Below, in pieces: positions 60,101-64,000 of a stretch of DNA of 64,000 nucleotides (position 1 is the first letter of the stretch; each line of letters starts with the position of its first letter). The notes below the pieces were generated by a model. That model had not been told where the DNA came from. It saw only the letters and a list, made by a program, of their open reading frames with translations, and searched no databases. Source of the stretch: Marasmius tenuissimus (lineage: Eukaryota > Basidiomycota > Agaricomycetes > Agaricales > Marasmiaceae); the NCBI GenBank assembly GCA_029532415.1, contig JAQOTA010000060.1, forward strand, positions 620,001 through 684,000, in the 5' to 3' direction. The translations under genes were made by a program, and so were the position numbers.

Positions 60101-60263
60101 CGCGATGCCCACGCCTCGTAGAGGACTCTCAGACTCTAGCAACATCGAACAACCAGCCCCGGGGCTGCCTACGCCTGGCCCAGTCATGATGCCAACTTAT
60201 CCTGCTGCGACGTCGACCCGTCGACCCACAGCAGACACTTACGAAATGTCTGAACGACGTTGA
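57146..60263 (+). CDS. EF-hand mechanosensitive channel (MscS family)
   Basis: This is related to the ER-located fission-yeast Msy1/Msy2 channels, which control calcium and cell volume after osmotic shock. The N-terminus is disordered (MYPPQPLGVSQNPSANASQT). Membrane spans include VTRWFLFIVPVMAILWIPGI, LLWWSIWFSVAWGGWWASL, YVALFMWTLAMWVAYQPL and FGIYLCAAALLFEKFSI. An EF-hand loop reads DRDGNGDASRDE, with canonical ligands D1, D3, N5, D7, S9 and E12, and is split by an intron. The MscS core is LYVIVAALIIAVCLEAQLA, then GAGTLILGLSWLIGGSLTEV, and HPFDVGDRVEI. The C-terminal domain is cytosolic and ends Pro-rich (PAPGLPTPGP). The stop is at 60263. Its length of about 860 residues fits. Confidence 0.9.
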
Positions 60264-60554
60264 GAATCTTTGACTTTTTCCCTGGTGGGAATTTGGTTTT
60301 CTTGATGGATTCCGTTCTTAAGGGCTGGTAGTCTAAAGGTTTCACAATTCTCTCTCGCGTCGTTCCATGCTGGATATGTCGACCATCTGTTATCTTTGCC
60401 GCAACATCTAAAAGGACGGACAATCTCTCTTCGATCTTACATGTGTCTGTCTTGCTTGCTTCCAATCTACCCATAGGGCATCCCATGTATGAAAACAATG
60501 GTACATATATTACACTGTCTATAGATTAATTTTTGGGATACAAAGTACCATGTT

Positions 60555-62045
60555 TCAAACGTTCCATCCGTTCGACTGTTGAGAGGGGCTCCCCCAGCCA
60601 CCACCAGAGCCTCCCCATGATGATCCTGCCCCAGTTCCGGGACTCGAATTAGCCCCTCCGCCCCAAGCACTGGTGCCACCTCCGCCTCGACCTGGGCTCG
60701 AGCTGCCCCATGCACTTGTGTTACTGCTACCGTCTCCCCACCCGCCACCTCCCCCTCCGCCGCCCCACGAAGTTGCAGCTGGTGCCCCTTGGTCGGGTGC
60801 AGGCTGATCAGTACCGGTGAGCATATCAACTTCAGGTTGAGATTTGAGACCCAAAATCAGGTTGGCTAGCTTCTTTTGGAGTTCTGCAAGACCCTTTATG
60901 ATAGTTGAGCAGACAAACGGCCACCAAAAGAACGATCTGCACACCTTCATGACGACCTCTTGTGGTCCTAAACTTCCATCCGTCTCCACGTCGAAATAGA
61001 ATTTGTTAGGTTTCGCGTTGAAATCAAACACCTCGTCTTCTCTCGGAGGCTCTTCTTCACGACCGTTGTCGCCGACAGGCCATTCCGCGCGTTCGTCTAC
61101 TTCGAACCAGTGGGACGTGTGTCGGAGTTTGTTATAAGGGTCGTACTCAAACGCGACGGCAGAGCAAGGTGACCATTTTGCGTGTTCTTTTGCAATACCC
61201 TATTTAGAGCACGTAGATTTAGTTGCTGTGAGGAGTGTGCAGGTAGAAAGGTCGTGGTAGCGAACCTTTTTCGCGATACACCGAACCTTCAATTCCTGCC
61301 CTTTTCGTATCTTGCATATCAAGACAGGCTGGTTCCCTAATCTATCTGTAGGAATGTCGGGTCTGGACTTCAATTACGCTCCGACACGATCAAGGAAGGT
61401 GTACGCACTTTTGCCCACTGGATGCCCAAAATCAGTCGACCGCTTCCCCAACTCTTCTCCCGTGTCATCAAAATCAAGACCCATTGGAGGTTCGACTGTT
61501 AGGTGGTTGCTTGTCACGTCAAGGGTTACAGCTTCCGGGCAGCTGATGTTGAGGACGAGGGTAATTGAGCAATACGGACATGATGATGTGCAATTGCAAT
61601 CCTACGCAACATATTACGATTTAGTTCAGGAGAGGTTGGTCGCATAGAAATAGAGAGTGCACGTACCCTTGTGTATCGCATAGCTTCATCACAGCCTGTG
61701 CTCACCAAAGGTATCATTCCAAGTCGATGGGAGATGAATTCATCAGGTAGAACGGTTGTATTCGTTTCAAATTCAACCATGTCGATGGCTTTCGGCTCAT
61801 AAAGTCAGTTCATACCGTCAAAAGAGCAGCCAAAATATACGCACCAACAGTCGGCAAGTCCGCCATCATCACCCTCCTTAGAGAATTCGCGAATCTAGTT
61901 GGGTTGGCTAGTCAGACAAGAAATCTGTGTGTCTTGACTGGGACTTCGCATACGCAAGGTCGACATTCTCCAAGACGAAATTGACCTTTTCATGCGTCAA
62001 TTCGCGTATCCGCACAATAGGTTCAAGTTCAGTTGTCCCGTTCAT
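60555..62045 (-). CDS. RPB3: RNA polymerase II subunit RPB3
   Basis: This is the alpha-like assembly subunit of Pol II. The start [20 protein letters not shown] at 62045 is followed by [20 protein letters not shown] and [20 protein letters not shown]. The zinc loop [10 protein letters not shown] matches C-x-C-x3-C-x2-C. Then come [36 protein letters not shown], and [20 protein letters not shown]. After [15 protein letters not shown], where yeast Rpb3 is near its end, the protein continues for about 90 residues. This tail is Gly/Ser-rich with seven Trp, each next to Gly or Asn (SWGG, GWGD, AWGS, AWGG, SWGG, GWGS, GWNV). The tail is encoded by GC-rich DNA at 60555-60790. Confidence 0.9.
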
Positions 62046-62283
62046 TAGATAGCACGAGTTGTGGACAGAAGGGACAGAAGGGAAAAAGGATGAGATTACG
62101 TCAGCAGAACGCACATAACAAGTCAACAAGCTACTCTTTGATAAAGTACTGTATCTGATATCAAGCAAAAAGGGGAAAAACCAGATGCTAGTTCGTCATA
62201 AATGTAGATGTATACAGAACGGTAGCAATACAAGTCCGAATGAGATAGAACCGTAGATATAGATGAAAGGATAATGAGTGTTG

Positions 62284-64000
62284 TCAAGCATTATTATCAA
62301 CGTTCGGGACAGGAGGGACATCGTCATGTTGACTACGACGATGTCGACGTCGCTGAATGGCTGACCGCACGTAGCGCGAGAACCGGCTACTCCGGCGCGG
62401 ATTCGAAGTGCGTACAGCAACGGGTTGAGGAGGGTTGTCTTCCTCCATGTCCGAGTCCTCTGGGCCTTCTCCTGATAACATGTTTTCCAGAGCGAGGAAA
62501 TCTGCAACGAACCAATGAGTGGACGTTCCAGTCATGCTGGTGAAGCACATACCATGGCGACAGATAGGGCAGGAGCTCGACAGCTCGAGCAGCCAGGGGT
62601 CTACACACTGCTGGTGGAAACGATGTTTGCCTTCACAAGGAAGGACTCTAAGGTCGTCACCCTCCTCGAAATCTAAGATACAAATTGGACATGTCTCCCG
62701 CCCAATCGCAGCAGGCACTACGTCCTCCCGGGACGAGCGGGCCTCATCTGGAGGCGGACGTCTAGTCGCGACATTAGAAGACGTCGAAGCCTCCGGGCTT
62801 GAGGTTTCTTCGGGGCCCTCAGGTGCCACAGCACTTCGTGCAGTCGCCACAACCGGTGTCGTCTTATCGGCCGCAGTCTCTTTCTGCATGTCCTGGTCGT
62901 GTTGAGTCTTGTGCGTCATCTCCAGAGCCGGATTATCCCCGCTATCCGTACTTTCTATATCCTTCCCGCTGGGTTGGGTATTGGGCGTCGAGCTGCCAAA
63001 CTTGACAACCGGGAAAGTGTCCAGAATGGCGCGCGTGAGCCCTCTGGCCCGGCTTTGCAACCCACTTTCTCCATATCCGTAGCGGGCGCGAGGTCCATAG
63101 CGCTCCGGATGCCGAATAGCACGTATCGCCTGGCCGTACGGGATAGCCATTAGTACGGAGATTACATGACCGACGAGACACACTTACCCCAGAAATGATG
63201 ACAATGCAGAACAGGGCCGAAACGCATCCTGTGATAGCGTACAGGACAATCCTGTTTACACGTTTCGGGTCGGTTCCTCGATGATTGAATGCGGCGAAGA
63301 CTCACATTGCCAATGCAGTGTTCTGGCGGCCATTTCTGTGTTCACCCCCAGTGTCCCCAGCCCCGCTTCCTATCGTATAGTTGGTCGCGTTTGTCGCATT
63401 GTAAGCTATAAGAGTGGCAAAGAGATAGCCAGGTGCCGTGGCATATCTGTTGTTGATAGAGTTGGCCACGACGGAAGACGATTCGTTCAAGCGAGTTGAA
63501 TTGTAGTTGCTGTACAGTGGGGTGAGTGATTCGTTGGTTGATCCGATTTGACCAAACTGATATTCGATGAGGCGAGAAGAGGTCAGACTTTGGGTTGAAA
63601 AAATGTCAAAGACCTGGTCGAAAGTGTGGGGGTCGGCGTATTCAGGGTTGATAACACAGGCAGACGAGTACAGGGAATAAAGCAGCTTTTGAGGTGTCAG
63701 GGGAGGAAAAAAAACAGCAATAAATGAGCAGAAGGCGTACAGCAGCGACAGCTCCTTTATCCCGGGCCAAAGTGAAAATGTCTACCACATCCGAAGCGTT
63801 CGTCGCATTATAATCGCACGAAACCAATGCTATCCAGGGTGTAGTAGCTGAAGCGTGGTGAGCACGATGCTTTCAGGTGGCAAGATCTAGACTCACTAGG
63901 ATTGGTATCGTTATTGACATAATTTTCTGAGAAATGAACCAGAGCACCCTATAGCAGCTGTGAGGAACCGAAAATCGAAGAGGGTGATGTAGGGTCTCAC
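62284..64000 (-). CDS. PA-TM-RING ubiquitin ligase-like protein, 5' end outside window
   Basis: This is a membrane RING-H2 protein of the RNF13/Goliath layout. The visible part of the lumenal protease-associated-like domain reads GALVHFSENYVNNDTNP, IALVSCDYNATNASDVVDIF, then DKGAVAALLYSLYSSACV. It has several Asn-x-Ser/Thr sites. The membrane span is VLYAITGCVSALFCIVIISG. The RING-H2 is CPICILDFEEGDDLRVLPCE, GKHRFHQQCVDPWL, CPICR. The C-terminus is disordered (SDMEEDNPPQPVAV) and ends basic (QRRRHRRSQHDD). The window's last bases read GTGAGACC on the minus strand, an intron donor, so the first exon with the signal peptide lies beyond 64000. Confidence 0.85.

Overview
This window is nuclear DNA from a filamentous basidiomycete, most likely a mushroom-forming Agaricomycete. 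The evidence is about 29 protein genes cut by many short introns (about 45-70 nt, GT-AG with some GC-AG), an absence of operons, and typical basidiomycete proteins: a JEN-type carboxylate transporter, a PL14-like lyase, Zn2Cys6 activators, an EF-hand MscS channel, ERG8, HEM15, SDH2 and NAR1. I see no rRNA, tRNA, CRISPR array or autonomous transposon. Exon models come from reading splice signals and conserved protein frames by eye; no transcript data were available.

Layout. 0-7.2 kb: a 5'-truncated unknown gene, a JEN transporter, an I9-type proteinase inhibitor, and a 3-methyladenine DNA glycosylase. 7.8-25.6 kb: an accessory-looking block with three paralogous Zn2Cys6 transcription factors. 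Two are in direct tandem on the minus strand; the third is inverted on the plus strand. Between copies 2 and 3 lie a 270-bp foldback (MITE-like) element, a BTB gene, an SDR oxidoreductase, a GPALPP/DUF3752 gene and a kinase-like gene that looks broken. 25.9-44.8 kb: housekeeping and unknown genes (Pro/Ser-rich protein, membrane protein, GTPBP1-like GTPase, coiled-coil protein, membrane RING protein, RRP45, PL14 lyase, AVT-type amino-acid transporter, ERG8). 45-52.4 kb: an iron-rich stretch with ferrochelatase, SDH2 and NAR1, plus TRM112 and a small unknown. 53.4-64 kb: TLG2-type syntaxin, a Cys-rich mini-protein, an EF-hand MscS channel, RPB3 with a WG/GW-rich tail, and a PA-TM-RING protein cut by the window edge.

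The genes do not form one pathway. Several neighbours are head-to-head with 80-270 bp between start codons (PL14/AVT, TRM112/NAR1, GPALPP/kinase-like, TLG2/Cys-rich protein), so shared promoters are plausible. The most interesting structural signals are: very short exons (7, 9, 10, 13 and 14 nt); a 16-nt direct repeat in the two introns around one of them; paralogues that differ in whether a 10-nt exon can be used in frame; at least three inferred GC-AG introns; and five single-base frame breaks, of which the three that can be localised fall in homopolymers. The frame breaks suggest consensus errors or early decay.
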